The notes: generated from the letters alone by a model not told the origin. A stretch of 64,000 nt of DNA from Miscanthus floridulus (GCF_019320115.1 NC_089583.1:77191739-77255738), one strand, 5' to 3'. Counted from the stretch's first letter, positions 1 to 11,749 are shown. Program-made: numbers and translations.

Positions 1-124
1 AAACATCATTCTTCTACATTAATTCCACATCACCGTTGGGCAGAAATGAAATTAACGTATAGAAATTCAATAATCTTGAAAACATAGAACTGCTCCTTAA
101 AATTAAATTCTCCCATTGATTCGA

Positions 125-612
125 ATTTAATTAGAAGACAATCAACTTCATTGCAGCGGAAACATGAAAATACATTTCTCTAGTTTAAGAGCATTCTTTG
201 ATCTTTATATATTCTCTAAAAATTGGTCACTTTGATGCAAAATTCATCAGAGATTTAAACTTTAATCATAAAACTCATAAAATTATAATATTGTTATCAT
301 CAACGTTGGTCAGAAAATAACAATACCATAATTTAACTTTAAACTTAAACTCATAAATAAACTTATAATATTGTTATCATCAACGTTGGTCAAAAAATAA
401 CAATATTACAATTTATCTTAACTATCAACCGACTATTCCTCCAATTAAATTTTTTTCCAGTTGGTTCTAATTTTAACTAGAGGATAAACTTTTCATCATT
501 TACTAAATAACTATAACTGTTCTTCAAATTAGAAGACAATAAACCTTTAACTTTGCAGCGGAAACTTGACAAAATTTCTTTTTCCACTTTTCAGAAGCAT
601 TTTTCTGTACTT
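125..612. repeat. Two diverged copies of a ~400-bp AT-rich unit
   Basis: The block 'ttagaagacaat ... ttgcagcggaaac' occurs near 130-165 and again near 529-568, followed in both by similar text ending in 'cagagattt'. Within it, 'atcaacgttggtca' plus 'aataacaata' repeats at about 298 and 379. The copies are direct and imperfect, and form the far internal part of the copia-like element. Confidence 0.55.
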
Positions 613-1838
613 TTCTACTCTTTGAAAATTCTAACACGTTGGTGTAAAAATTATCAGAGATTTTAAATCACTCTTTGAATGAAATCATCGAAATCTGCTT
701 CTGAAAAAATAAAATAATTCTCAATCACCACTGTGCATTATCAGGCTCATTCTTTTCTTTTCTCGGCCCAAGACAGCAGAAGCTGGCTCGGCCCAACTCA
801 ACATTCAGCCCGGCCCCTCTCCCTCGTGCACACGCACTGCCTGCCTAGGCTGCAACGTGGGCCTGGGCCGGCAAAGTGCCACGGCAGTGCGCCCCGCCTG
901 GGCCGCGATGCAGCCCGCTCAATCTCGGTCGTCCGTGCACATCCGATGGCCGAGCGCGCATCTAGGGCGAACAAAACCGTCAGGCCGCCCGCAATGCAGA
1001 AACCCTAGCTTCATTTCCTCTTCTCACTTTCTCTCTCGCGCGTCTCTCTCTCTCAGCAGCGCGACGCATCCCGAGCGACAGCGAGCCACGCCGGAGGAAA
1101 AGACAAAGACGGCGCCACCGCGGGCCCTCTTGCCGGCGATCGCGCTCCCCATCGGGAGAGCACGCCGCCGTCAAGCGGCACCGTGTCAGCGCCCTGTACC
1201 CATACCCGCGCGGATGCACCTCGGCGACGAACACCGGCGCAGTCCGGTCTTTCCCGCACGACGGCGGAGATGGCAGCGGTGAGGTAAGCCACCGGCCTTG
1301 ATTTTCTTTTTCCCCTTCTGCGTTTCTGCTTGTTTGGATTTGGGGATGGGGATTGGATCTAGGGTTAGGGTTTCGGGTTAGGGATTCACTTTGTTCTTCT
1401 TCTTCCTCGAGTCTGTAGTGGGTTAGGGTTCGAATCTCATCGTTTTCTTGAATCCGAGCCCTCTGTTTCCATCACCCATTTAGGGTTAGGGTTAGTGAAA
1501 ACACCCTAGTTTGTATGCTCAGATCCGAAAAGATCTAATCCATCTCTTCTCGCGCGTCAGCAAACCTGCGGCGGGTGCTCCATCCCGAGTGAGGCGGTAG
1601 TGACGGCGGTGGGGAAACCTTCCCCGGACCGTCCAATTTCTTTAGGGTTAGGGTTCTTTAGGAGGGTAATCCGAATCGAATTCGAATCCCCTTCCTTCTT
1701 TTTCTTTCTATCACCCGAATAGGGTTTAGGGTTCGATGAACCCTCTGTATTTCTTTTCTTTCGATCCGAACCGGATCTAACCTATCTTTTCTTTTCTAAT
1801 CGGTTTCTCGCCCCTGACAAGATCCATGCCTAGGGAAA

Positions 1839-1853
1839 CCTGCTCTGGTACCA
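1839..1853 (-). other. Primer-binding site, initiator-methionine tRNA type
   Basis: Minus strand reads TGGTACCAGAGCAGG immediately inside the LTR end. Plant copia elements typically carry TGGTATCAGAGC, complementary to the 3' end of initiator tRNA-Met; there is one mismatch. Confidence 0.6.
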
Positions 1854-1854
1854 T

Positions 1855-2327
1855 TGTAGAATACTTTGGGACCATCTAGGAGTGGATCCAGTGGGGTTTC
1901 ATTTGGTTTCTCGTAGTAATGGTGTGAACGGAGAGGGACAGAGAGGGAGAGGAAGAGCTAGGGTTAAGCACTGACCATCCATTGAGTAGGGGATCCGGCC
2001 ATCAGGTTCATTGGTGAAGTTCTGCCCTAGGCAGCGACGGTCGGAGAAGAGAGAGCGACGCAGTGAAGACCGTGGTGGCGCAGTGCAGTGGCGGCGACGG
2101 TGCTTCCCGTCACTGGCTGCACCCCTCTGTTAGATCAGAGTAGGGTTTCTAGGTGGGGCGTACGGCTCAGGCGAACCTTGTACTGAGAGCCGCCGACCCC
2201 ACCTCTATTTAATGCGCTGTGTGACGGGGGCCCGCCAGCCATAGATGGATTGGGCGCCCCCGATCAGAGCGCGAGGTCAAGGCCTAAGTGGCCGTTGGGC
2301 CACTGTGGTTGGGAGATCAAACCAACA
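1855..2327 (-). repeat. LTR of the copia-like element
   Basis: The 473-bp segment is bounded by TG and CA on the minus strand, and the primer-binding site lies one base inside it. A TTAAATA box on the minus strand (about 2206-2212) is a plausible LTR promoter. The second LTR is outside the window, so identity and target duplication cannot be measured. Confidence 0.55.
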
Positions 2328-2462
2328 ATCAGCCCACCAGACTACGCAGTGCGCAAAGACGAAAAATGGTAAAGGGAGGGTGAGAGGGCGCGTACACATC
2401 TCCATGAAGCGGGGGGCCTGGCCTGGGCAGAGGACGCCGTCGGGGTCCGGGGGATCCTGGCG

Positions 2463-2693
2463 GTGGAGCCCGGCGGGGGCTGGGATGGCATTCCCATGGA
2501 CTGTCCCATTCCCACGATTCACGAGCGGTGGAATGGCCGCGCCAGGGGGACAAGAAAGGAGAGGAGACGGATGCGGATGCGCTGCCTGCGACTGGGCGGA
2601 GCTCAATGGCACGCGGTGGCGGCAGGGGTGGACAGAGCCCGAAACTAGAGCAGCCCGGCGGGGGCTGGGACGGCATTCCCATGGACAGTGCTT
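2463..2693. repeat. Direct repeat pair in a GC-rich segment
   Basis: A segment of about 32 bp starting 'gcccggcgggggctggga' and ending 'ttcccatgga' occurs at about 2467 and again at 2655, differing at one base. The flanking 2328-2720 is GC-rich with no gene I can support. Confidence 0.7.
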
Positions 2694-3025
2694 GGGATTC
2701 GGAGGCCAACTAGGGAGGAAAAAAGTTGAGCGACCGTTGCTTTTAAGTTTTTTTAAATACTTTTGCTTGTAAGTTCTAAGATACTCCGTAGAAGATGGAG
2801 AACACAAAAATATAGATAACGAGCAAGAAAATAACGTGTTTGAAGGGAGGAGAGAGCTAGCACAGCTCTAATATTAACTTATGAGCTAGCTCAGAGTATA
2901 TTGTTTTATTCTATTTTAATAAAAAGAGAGATATGTTATTTTAATAAAATAGAGAAAAAAAAACTAGCTCTTAATTTCTAAGATTATATGAGTATGTCAT
3001 GTGAGCCTATTTATGTTATAAGTTA

Positions 3026-3278
3026 CTCTCCGTCTCACAAAGAGTGTCATTAATTCTCACTTTCTAAGAAATTAAACTTTAACTAGATATATATAAAAAT
3101 ATATATTTAATATTTATGATGTACAATAGTGTCATTACATAAATTAGTGAATACACTTTCATAAGAAATTCATTTAGAGATACAAATGTTGCTAAGATTC
3201 TCTAAAAATTTAGTTAAATTTAAGAAAATTTTGACCAGCACGAATCTCACATCGACATTTATTTTGGAACAGAAGGAG
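3026..3278. mobile_element. Stowaway-type MITE
   Basis: The element begins CTCTCCGTCTCAC and ends in the inverted form (ACAGAAGGAG). It is flanked by TA on both sides (3024-3025 and 3279-3280) and has an AT-rich interior. TA duplications and CTCCGTC-type termini are diagnostic of Tc1/mariner-related Stowaway MITEs in grasses. About 253 bp. Confidence 0.75.
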
Positions 3279-3537
3279 TATCAGCTAAAAGTTAGTATGA
3301 AACTACCTTTAGCGATAATTAATAAAAATATACTTGTGTTGTTTGGACGAAAAGTAGCTCAAAACTTTCTATTTTCAGTTAGACCTATTACTTTCTAACA
3401 AAACCACCACTGTTACATGTAGGAGGCACGTCGTCTAAAATGTCTCACACTTTCGTTGATTATGTCTCCCTCCTACGCCAGTTTCCCTGCGCCCAGCAGA
3501 AGACGACCAAGGCAACGACGCAAAGGGAGGAGATATA

Positions 3538-3729
3538 GGGTCTGTTGGGATCCCAAAGCTAAAATTTAGCCCACCTATAAAAATAGATTAAACATGATCT
3601 AAATATGGGCTAACAAGGACTAATGGACTCTAACCACCAATTAACCCTTATTAGCCCAGAATTAGCTTATATTTAGGCTTTTTAATTGATATCCAAAATC
3701 ATGGTCTAATTATTAGCTCCCCAAACACC
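3538..3729. mobile_element. MITE with GGGTCTGTTGGG / CCCCAAACACC ends
   Basis: Imperfect terminal inverted repeats: GGGTCTGTTGGGATCC at the left, and the reverse complement GGTGTTTGGGGAG at the right. Words such as 'aaatttagc' and 'ggctaat' recur in inverted arrangement inside. The superfamily (PIF/Harbinger or hAT) is not decided by the ends. Confidence 0.5.
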
Positions 3730-4680
3730 TCCATAGAAGAGGCTGCTCGCGACGCCTCTCCTGTTGAAGTGTTGATGTTCTACATTGTCTTCTCCGTTGC
3801 TTGCCGCCGCCATGGTTCCATTCATATTCATCGCCTTCGAGCTTCGACAGGCTACGCGTACGCAATATCTATTGCCGAGGGCTCGAGGCCATTGCCTGCG
3901 GCGTACTGGCCAGGCACTACGCAGCCTGTGTGCCCGTCGATACCTGCTAGGCCAAGTTTGTGAGATAGCCACTACTAGCCAGAACCAAGCTCGACCTCAT
4001 GTCTGCACAATTACAAAAATGAAAAATCAAACGCAAACAGCAAGTCTGAACCATTGTAGTTATTGGACAGAATGCCTTCCCGCGACTCCACCCCTGAACA
4101 TAACTGGTACGTGGGCACACACGTGTTGTTTAGTCGATTGAATTAATTAGTGGACTGGTTTTTGTCAAGCTGAAACTAGCCTATTCACGGTTGTTATTTC
4201 AGCTTTGAAGTGTACACATGTTTGGTCCTCACTTGGATCGATTGACCCATAAGTTTCAGACTTGGAGTAGTGCAGCTCATGTCAAGAAGAGATTTCAGGT
4301 TTTCTTTGTCTTAGTTCATGTTGCTATCAACCGTATGCAATTTGGGATTGGACCATTGACGGGACCTAAGATTCTATTCTCAAACTCATGACCAGTTCTT
4401 ACCAAAATCAAGCTATAAACATTGTTGGATTGACAATGTATTCCATGATTGATTCTCTGAGCAAGCTTACATTTAGCGTGCATATTTTTCGTCGTAGGGG
4501 TAGCACTGAATCAGCCAGGATACCGTGCTTGCTGGTGATAGCTCCAAACACATTTGCGTTAAAAAAAAAAAGGAAGCTGCAACCACATACGAGTAATGCC
4601 GTATCATGTGCAGGTACATTTGCTTTAAAAGAAACTCTCTTTACGGGTCCCCATACTGATTTGGGTGTAGCTTGTTAGGT
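3730..4680. other. Unassigned stretch
   Basis: Open frames of 60-118 codons lie at 3769-4141 and 4388-4678, but none shows a domain, splice pattern or codon bias that I recognise. I see no gene here. Confidence 0.4.
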
Positions 4681-4942
4681 ATTCCCTCCATTCCAAATTA
4701 TAAGTATCTAGAAAAGTCAGAATGACTTTCAGCCTATTCAGTTGGCTGATTCGTATCATTGCTGGTTAGTTGACTGGTTCGTATCATTGCTGGTTAATGT
4801 CGTTGCTAGTTCATGAAGAAGTACTGCCGACTAATTTGTGTGAGAGAAAAATATTGTTCCGGCTAAAAATTTACGATCGTTTACGACAAGCCACAGCCAA
4901 ACGAACGGGCTGTTTATAATTTGAAATGAAACGAAAGGTTGT
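4681..4942. mobile_element. Stowaway MITE split by another MITE (4730-4912)
   Basis: A Stowaway start (ATTCCCTCCATTCCAAATT) at 4681 runs into 'gtcagaatgacttt' at 4729. It is interrupted by a 183-bp element whose ends are CAGCCTATTCAGTTGGCTG and CAAACGAACGGGCTG, inverted relative to each other. The Stowaway seems to resume at 4913 (TTTATAATTTGAAATG). The inserted family recurs at 29531-29665. No clean 8-bp target duplication is visible; only TTT is shared. Confidence 0.6.
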
Positions 4943-5339
4943 AGGTTTCTGCAAGCAAGAAGTGCAGGTTTTTTGGACAACCCAGGTCTATTCATGCACT
5001 CCTGAATGATTCTGAAGAAAAAGGGCTGCTTACGGCTCTACCGTTGCAACTCGCAACATGTTGGCGCCAGGCCCAGGCGTAAGTCCCAACTTCCAAGGCA
5101 GAATTTATTATTCTCTTCTACTCTATGGGCATGAGCGCTATTCGCTCTACCATACATTAATCTCAAAAAGAAGAAGAAGAAGAAGCGAATTACAAGTTCA
5201 CAGTACTTGACCTCCCGAGACGAACACCACCAAACATCGAAACCGCTGCAACCAAAAGCTCATCTCTGATAACTGCATTTCCTAGTAAGAATATCCAATT
5301 ACCTATTATACAGAGTACATCATCAATAAAACATCTCAC

Positions 5340-5615
5340 TAATCTGAAGCCAGTTTTGTACTGGTGCGATTTTGGTGAATTGTTTGCAGCAATAACATTT
5401 TCTGATTTTTATTTTCACTTATGGGGCAAACCAAGAAAAAGAGCATGCTTTCAACGTCAGAACGACCTGGGAGTGGCTCTGGCAATTTCGCTATGAGCTC
5501 CTCCAACCTCACAAAATTTTGCGTAAGACGGATTCATTCAAGTTTCCTGTTAGCAGTCCCTTGCAGGATTAACAATTCTCTTGGTGCCTTGCTCTGAGGT
5601 GTTAATTAAGTAGAG
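5340..5615 (-). other. Likely 3' UTR of the PFK5-like gene
   Basis: This stretch follows the PFK stop codon at 5616-5618 on the minus strand and has no open frame. An AATAAA-type signal on the minus strand lies near 5410-5420. The true cleavage site cannot be set from sequence alone. Confidence 0.4.
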
Positions 5616-8600
5616 TCAATGGAAGTCTGGCTGGCCAGTGGATGTGAGGCGGCGGTGCCACATTCTGCTGTTGGGGTTCACGTGCTTTGGTGTTGTAATG
5701 ACCTCTGTGATGGGAAGGTAGACATAATGTGTGTTGCAAACACCTGACGTGATGCCACTGAACCCAGCAAATGCTCCATAGACCTAAAAGGACATGCATA
5801 CAATTTTCTTCTGTAAAAATCCTACTCTTGCATTGAAATGAATACTAGCATACAATGAAAAGAAATCAACTTACAGCATTTTGCCCAAGTACGGTGCATA
5901 GAATAGCATCAGATGCATTTGCACGACAGGCCCGAACCATATATGTTGGATCAATGTATTTTAGATCAGCGGGAACACCGATGTCCTTGAAATGCTTCTT
6001 GATCTGTAAGGTGATACAAATGCCACTGAATAATATGTAAAGTGGAAAAAGAATGTCCACAAAAAAGCAAGAAGAGCAAGGTTAGAGCACCATAAAGGCA
6101 CAACTCACATCGGTGTGCCAGTTCAAAGAAGGCACTCTCTCTTTTTAGCAAATCAAGCAATTCTTTTACAGGTTCCTTTTTAGTTATGTATAGGAAACCA
6201 GAGTTACATAAACTATGTACTGGTCAGGAATAGACAACTAATAATATACTTGAATATGGTTCCACTTTGTAAATCTAGTATCAGATCTATACTTGGCATT
6301 CTTTGAGAGGTTACGAAAAATGAAACTTGACAGCAGCAATTCAGCATAAACCACACATATAATAGCCTCAAACAAAGCTCTTGATTCTAGCAGGTATACC
6401 AGGCAGGAAGTAAAACCTCGATTAGGTTTCACAAAAAACCAGAGCCACACCCAGCCACCCCCAAGCAACCAATCTCACTGCCTGCAAGGCAGTGGTCATA
6501 GGGGTTTTCGTCTATAATTTCATATGTAGTTTATATCCTTATACTGACCTTCAAAGATGCCATATACAAAATCTATTTCACAAGGGGTCACCAAAGTCAC
6601 TAAGTATCACATTTCCTGAAGCATCAGTTGCATTTGATTTTTGCAGTAAATCCTGTCCCAAGAGTACAAAAATACATTTTCAATTTTCACTATTCACCCA
6701 TGAAACTAGAGCATTAGAAGCAGTCAAGAAGGATAAACTGTTTAGCCACTGCACTGTCTTACCTGCCCTGCACCTTCAGCAACACAAACCACACAAAATC
6801 CCTTTGTATTAAGTAAATGCTCAAGGTGTCGCAAGACACCATGTTCTCCGTCAAGTGTGAAGGATACCTTCATTCATACAGTAAGCTTTTTGTCAGTACA
6901 AGTGAACCAAAGACAATTTAAGTCCATCATCTTAGCGTTTAGTGTTTACAGACCTCAGGTATTAGGCAGACATCAATCTGTCCACTGGAAAGAGAAGCAT
7001 GTATGGCTATGAATCCACTACTTCTTCCCATTAATTTTACCAACCCAATTCCATGGTATGCACTACGTGCCTATAAACACATAAGGAAGAAATCAAGTAA
7101 AGAAAGCACAGACTGTATGTAGAATTCAACTTCATTTCCCTATCATTTTGAAATGCACTAACATTGAGAATTGAAGCCTACCTCTATATAGGCAGAATTG
7201 ATAGCACGATGAGCTTCTTCCACAGCTGTATCAAAACCAAACATCTTATCCATAAAAAGTATATCATTATCAATTGTCTTTGGAACTGCTACAACTGAAA
7301 CTTTCAGTTTTCTCTTTCGACACTAAAGGGCATACCTAGTGCAGAGAGCTCCCGCTCTGTGCGGGGTCTGGGGAAGGGTGTCAGTGGCAAGCCTTACCCT
7401 CGCCTGTGCAATGCGAGGAGACCGCGACTCGAACCCGGGACCTTCCGGTCACAGGCGGTAAGACTCTACCGCTTGCACCAGGCCACTGCAAACCAGAAAA
7501 AAAAATATAGACATAAACAACAGAAGAAGAATAACACTCCATGGAGCACACAATATGTGTTTTGAGTGTAGATTCATTTACAACCTTCCTGAATCCTAAC
7601 TAATGTAGCACACAGAACGGAAGATAGTTTTAGTACCACAAAGTTGTGAAAATACACCCACTTCTCACAGCAGGTTTACTCAATACCAACAATTTCAGCT
7701 ATAGAATTGGGTTCAAAACTAATTTCTTAAATTTAAAATTCAATAAACTTGCTAACTTTTAACTCGAAAAGGCAAAAAGTCCCAAGCGGTGGACAGTTGC
7801 CCACGTAGTCAGCCAGATATTTGCATATATATAGTTAATATATGTAGCAATTAGGTAATACTCCCTCGTTCCAAATTATAAGACGTTTTGACTTTTCAAC
7901 ATACATTGCTTTTGCTATGTATCTAGACATAGTGTATATCTAAGTGCATAGCAAAATCTATGTATCTAGAAAAGCCAAAACGTCTTATAATTTGGAATGG
8001 AGTATATATGAATCTGATTACTGGGCTATAGTGAAATGAACTAAATTTACCACATCCAAACATGCCTCAAAGTCCTAGAAGTATGAAATAGAAGAGAGAG
8101 TTATACCTCCTCATGAATAGCATTAGCTCCTGCATGGCTACCATTTCCACCAATTACAAACAGCATGTCAATTCTTCTGGCCTACAAACATAGACGATCG
8201 TGTAAACCATATTGAAGCTGCAACACGGAAATATGGTGTCTTCCATTTCAGGTTGCTTACCTGTATACTATCTACAATCTCACTAGTTTTAGCTCCTCCA
8301 CGAGAGACTCCTAAGAAACTTCCTCCAGAAAGATTTATGTTTTCCACCACGTCACGCGAAAGCTGAAGATTCTCACCACAATGATTCAACAACACCATGA
8401 ACTATTTAGCACCTGGGATAGAAAAGCATCCTTACCGGCATTTCTTTTAAGCCTTTCTCAAAAAATCCACGATAACCAAATGGGATTCCAACAATATTCT
8501 TCACCCCATAAGTCTCCAAGGTAAATACTATCTGGAAATATAAGTAAATATAGTCACATACCACCTACGGCTCTGGTTATTCTATTCAGCGTTTACTTGA

Positions 8601-10334
8601 AAGTGAGGGATTCACAATTCAAAAAACATCTACAAGTTCAATGTATAAGCATTAAAACATAGCATACTAAATTACACTAAGTTCATTTGCATTTGGCCTC
8701 CCACTTTTCTCGCTAGCTCTGATCAAATGGATTATCATAACCCATAAAACGTATCTTGCTCCTAACATGGTCAATACTTCTGTAACCTTTACAAGTGTAT
8801 GCGATCCATAAATGTCTGGTGCAATATTTCATCAAGAACTGAGCATACTGAGAATGCAAATGGTGCAAAATCACTTGAGCAATACTATAAAACAATCATA
8901 CCTGTCTAATGACATCATTTAAACCAGGGCAGAGCCCTCCACAGGTGACAATGGCAGCCTTTACTTCTTCAGGTTCGTAATATATCTCCTTACGAGGACC
9001 TGCACGATGAACCCTATAGAAAGCAACTATCACTCTCTCATCCATTTCTCATTCTTAAAATTAAACAAATTTCTTAAGAGATAGAAGAAGAGTTTCTAGT
9101 AATTCAGTAACAGGAGAACTTGACAGTAAGGGTGAAAAAGATTCTAAAACAAAGAAAAATAAGAAAATAACACTATGATTAGCCAGACCAGCGAAAGGGC
9201 CTCTAGTTGAGTTGGTTAGGTGGTCTAAGTAGCACTACTTAGGTACTCAGGCTGGGGTTAAAAAAATCCCCTCGTGTGTCCCACACCAAAGCACAGGTCT
9301 AAGGCCCAGCCCCGGTTGTGGTCGTTCTCACATGGGCTACGGTGCCGCTATGTATGGGTGGGAAGGGGTTTTCTCGACCTGCGAGAGGTCTTCTTCTTAA
9401 TGCAGGTCGAGTTTTTTTTATTAGCCAGACCAAATAATAAGAATATAGACACTATCAATTGTTCTCTATTAGGTATTACTCATGATATGCTGAGAGGTGA
9501 ATATAGACAGAAGTGACAACACTTATTTCGGGGAAACATTCATACTTTTAGCATAAAAAGGTGAATCACCTCCTCCAGAAGAAAGAAAAATAACTAATGT
9601 GCTGTGCTGCATGAGATCATACCAGTGTTCCACCCAGCTACAATCAGGATCAATGCACTCAGCTCCAGCAGAAGTAGGAGAGGCATACTTTATCACCTAA
9701 ATAAACAGACTTTTGTAAGTGATAAATTCACCAGTAAGAAAAAACAAAGCCTCTTTTCGAGACCATGCCTCGTTATATGTATTCATCTGCAAGTACTCAA
9801 CAAGTTATACTTGTCATATGTGCTCAATATTGACCTTCAGAAGGGCTCTATCACTCTTATTTACATAACCGTTCCACATATCATCTGATGAGCCATCACC
9901 ATCACCATCACCCAGGGGAATTCTGTCATAAAAAAATAATGGATGTTGAAATCAAAGAAGCCAGCTACAGTTCATCGGTTTAGATATCAAAACCAGTTAA
10001 GTCAAAGAAAGATATAGCAGACTGGAATGAACCTGTTTTTCTTCAAAGAGAATGTAGTTCTTCTTGGCTCCAAATCATATATATCAGTGATGTGTGGCAA
10101 ACTAAAACCCCTGTTCCAGTCTTCCTGGTACTTTTGATTCCAAGAAGGGTCAGTGAAATCTAGGTCTGGCTTTCCTGAAATAGCTGTCACACGCACAAAT
10201 CTTTTTCTGCACTTTCGCCTGCTTAACTGAGTGAAACCATATTGACACCGGTCCTTTGTTGGACTCGGCCAATGTTGCTGTGTGGTAGAACTTGTACTTG
10301 CTTTGAAAGCAACAGCCATCCCAGACAAGATCAT
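5616..10334 (-). CDS. PFK5: ATP-dependent 6-phosphofructokinase, plastid (PFK5-like)
   Basis: Phosphorylates fructose 6-phosphate to fructose 1,6-bisphosphate with ATP, the committing step of glycolysis, here probably in the plastid stroma. Exons, all with GT-AG borders and matching phases: 10334-10033, 9922-9835, 9696-9623, 9013-8902, 8531-8436, 8362-8261, 8181-8107, 7322-7182, 7070-6954, 6867-6763, 6652-6592, an uncertain micro-exon, 6003-5875 and 5783-5616. Visible motifs are [13 protein letters not shown], the ATP-loop form GGNGSHAG (the N-type loop of plant PFK2/5), PKTIDND with the catalytic Asp, LMGRSSGF and [10 protein letters not shown]. The first exon starts at 10334 ([10 protein letters not shown]) or 10319 (MAVAF); both give a Ser/Thr/Arg-rich, acid-poor leader typical of a transit peptide. 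Length is about 525-531 residues. The only defect is the junction between 6592 and 6003. Confidence 0.9.
6109..6134 (-). other. Candidate 26-nt micro-exon of the PFK gene
   Basis: Exon 6652-6592 ends in phase 1 and exon 6003-5875 starts in phase 0, so an in-frame bridge of 3n+2 bases is needed. The 26-nt segment here has AG before it and a strong GTGAGT donor after it, and it restores the frame. However, it encodes VPSLNWHTD, unlike the short glycine/glutamine-containing bridge expected in the family, and its acceptor has a poor pyrimidine tract. Tentative. Confidence 0.25.
7326..7490 (-). mobile_element. Au SINE in a PFK intron
   Basis: On the minus strand the tRNA-like head reads 'gcctggtgcaagcggtagag' (A box) and 'gggttcgagtcgcggtct' (B box), followed by 'gagggtaaggcttgcc' and an end near 'gcactaggtatgccctt'. 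This matches the Au SINE family first described from Aegilops and widespread in grasses. Its 3' end sits a few bases from the splice acceptor at 7323-7324. About 165 bp. Confidence 0.8.
7861..8002. mobile_element. Short palindromic Stowaway MITE in a PFK intron
   Basis: Starts CTCCCTCGTTCCAAATTATA and ends in its inverse (TATAATTTGGAATGGAG). It is flanked by TA at 7859-7860 and 8003-8004. The 142-bp unit can fold into one hairpin through 'aagacgttttgactttt' and its complement. Confidence 0.85.
9191..9419 (+). mobile_element. tRNA-derived SINE in a PFK intron
   Basis: The 229-bp insertion begins GCGAAAGGGCCTC, has a tRNA-like head ('tagttgagttggttagg' resembling an A box) and ends in a T run. 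It is bracketed by a perfect 13-bp target duplication, ATTAGCCAGACCA, at 9178-9190 and 9420-9432. A degenerate B box near 9250-9270 suggests an old or diverged copy. The family is not named with certainty. Confidence 0.85.
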
Positions 10335-10409
10335 AAAAAGATTATAGTGGACCTGCTAATCCACAGCAGGAATTCAGTAAGATAATGCTAATATCCTATA
10401 AGAACAGTC

Positions 10410-10478
10410 ACAATTTGAATTTGGTTGGTGGATAGTAACTCAACACAATTTGAATTTGGTTGGTGGATAGTAACTCAA
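10410..10478. repeat. Tandem duplication, 34-bp unit x2
   Basis: 'cacaatttgaatttggttgg' plus 'tggatagtaactcaa' occurs twice head to tail starting at 10410 and 10444 with no mismatch. It lies in the 5' UTR intron of the PFK gene. Confidence 0.9.
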
Positions 10479-11407
10479 ATTGCATCGCATTGTGTAACTA
10501 AATTGCTAGAAGCATGCCACATTCAGACATTCTATATAATGAAGACTAAAGAAACTTGCAGATAGATCATGCAAAGCTTGGCACTGGCTCATTTTCTAGT
10601 TCATATTCGGCTATGTTCAGTACGTTGGCACCAATAAAACCTGCATTACCGAATGCATTGGTAGTTTACAAAACTGAAAACACCAGAACATATAGATGAA
10701 TTGCTAGCTGTCTCTGGCTGACTAAATGTAATCATGATAGCAACAAGATCTAGCTCCAGTTCAAGATATTTGGAAATACACCCAATCTGTAAACTCATGG
10801 CGACTGAAACAAGCCGAAATTTACACTATGCAATGAAAGGCTTATTGAAGCACATGGAATCTAAATAAACTATCCTAACAGCACATATAACAATCCAAAA
10901 ATCAAATTCGAGAAGCAGGAGGTCGACGACTTGCTTGAATCGCCGGCGGCATACATTTCCGTCCCAATCAACCGACACGAGCTTGAATCACGAAACTAGC
11001 AAAACCACAGCCCTGACAGCGTTGTTCAAACAGAGCATGAGCATTGCATTGCAGGTGATCCCCGCTAGAGAAACCAGCAAGCTGCAGCCGAGGCGCCCAC
11101 ACCCCGCTCCTCCAATCGCAGGTACCCAAAACCCACGGTCATCTGCAAACGTTTCCAACAGACACGAGCACCGATCGCGAGGGAACCCCCCGCATCGACG
11201 CCGCCACGGACGCGAAGAAAAAACATTGGCATTGCGCCCCTTCAAGCGTACACGCCTGCGGCGTCCATGCCCTGGGCGACCCTAACCGCCCGAATAGATG
11301 GATCTCCGCAGACCGGGGAGCAGAAGCGGAGAGAGATCGATCCCGCGCGCGGACGCGCGGCGCAGGAGATGGATGGATTGGGGAGGGCAAGGGAGGCGGC
11401 GGCCTAC

Positions 11408-11640
11408 CTGCGGCTTTGGACGGCGAGAGGAGATGGGGGACTCGACTTGGAGCGCGCTCTGCTCCGGCGGTCCGGCCTCCGGCTTTGTCGGGTTCGGGTT
11501 CGGGGGTGTTCGTCGCGTCGTTGATCGGTTCGAGTAGTTTGACACCCTGGCGCGGCGGAGAAGCAGAGGCACTGCCGCAGTGGAGCGGGGGAGGACGCAG
11601 GAGGCAACCTGGGGCAGGAGGCCAAGTGGGGTTCTCTACC
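11408..11640 (-). other. Likely 5' UTR exon and first intron donor of the PFK gene
   Basis: On the minus strand the CT- and GC-rich segment ends in CCGCAG followed by GTAGGC (intron from 11407). The first coding exon has an acceptor at 10353-10354 (gattagCAG). GC-rich leader exons separated from the coding part by a long intron are common in grass genes. The transcription start is not defined; the left-out frames here lack family similarity. Confidence 0.5.
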
Positions 11641-11749
11641 ACGTGGCGCACAGGGAGGGAGAACGAACTGCGTGGGCGCAGTGTACGGACTACCAGGGCC
11701 CTCCGATTAAGACGTTGTAACAGGCGGACGCCTCGATCTGCTCATTTTC

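Larger units (their letters stand above)
1..2327 (-). mobile_element. Partial Ty1/copia-like LTR retrotransposon, 5' end
   Basis: Read on the minus strand, a 473-bp LTR (2327 to 1855) is followed directly by a primer-binding site and then by internal sequence running off the window at base 1. The LTR starts TGTTGGTTTGATC and ends CTACA, so it has TG...CA ends. The internal part has no recognisable gag or pol: 1838-1300 is a leader rich in CCCTAAACCC-like words, 1290-780 is GC-rich, and 720-1 is AT-rich. The element may be non-autonomous, or its coding part may lie further left. The copia assignment rests on the methionine-type primer site alone. Confidence 0.55.

Noticed and set aside
857..1292. 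Overlapping GC-rich open frames on both strands
   Set aside because: Open on several frames at once, as expected from base composition; no domain, and inside the LTR element internal region.
4388..4678. 96-codon frame
   Set aside because: Contains a poly-A-coded lysine run and no recognisable domain; lies beside MITE debris.
11139..11651. 170-codon minus-strand frame upstream of PFK
   Set aside because: It overlaps the likely 5' UTR exon and runs across the donor; Pro/Arg-rich with no family similarity.
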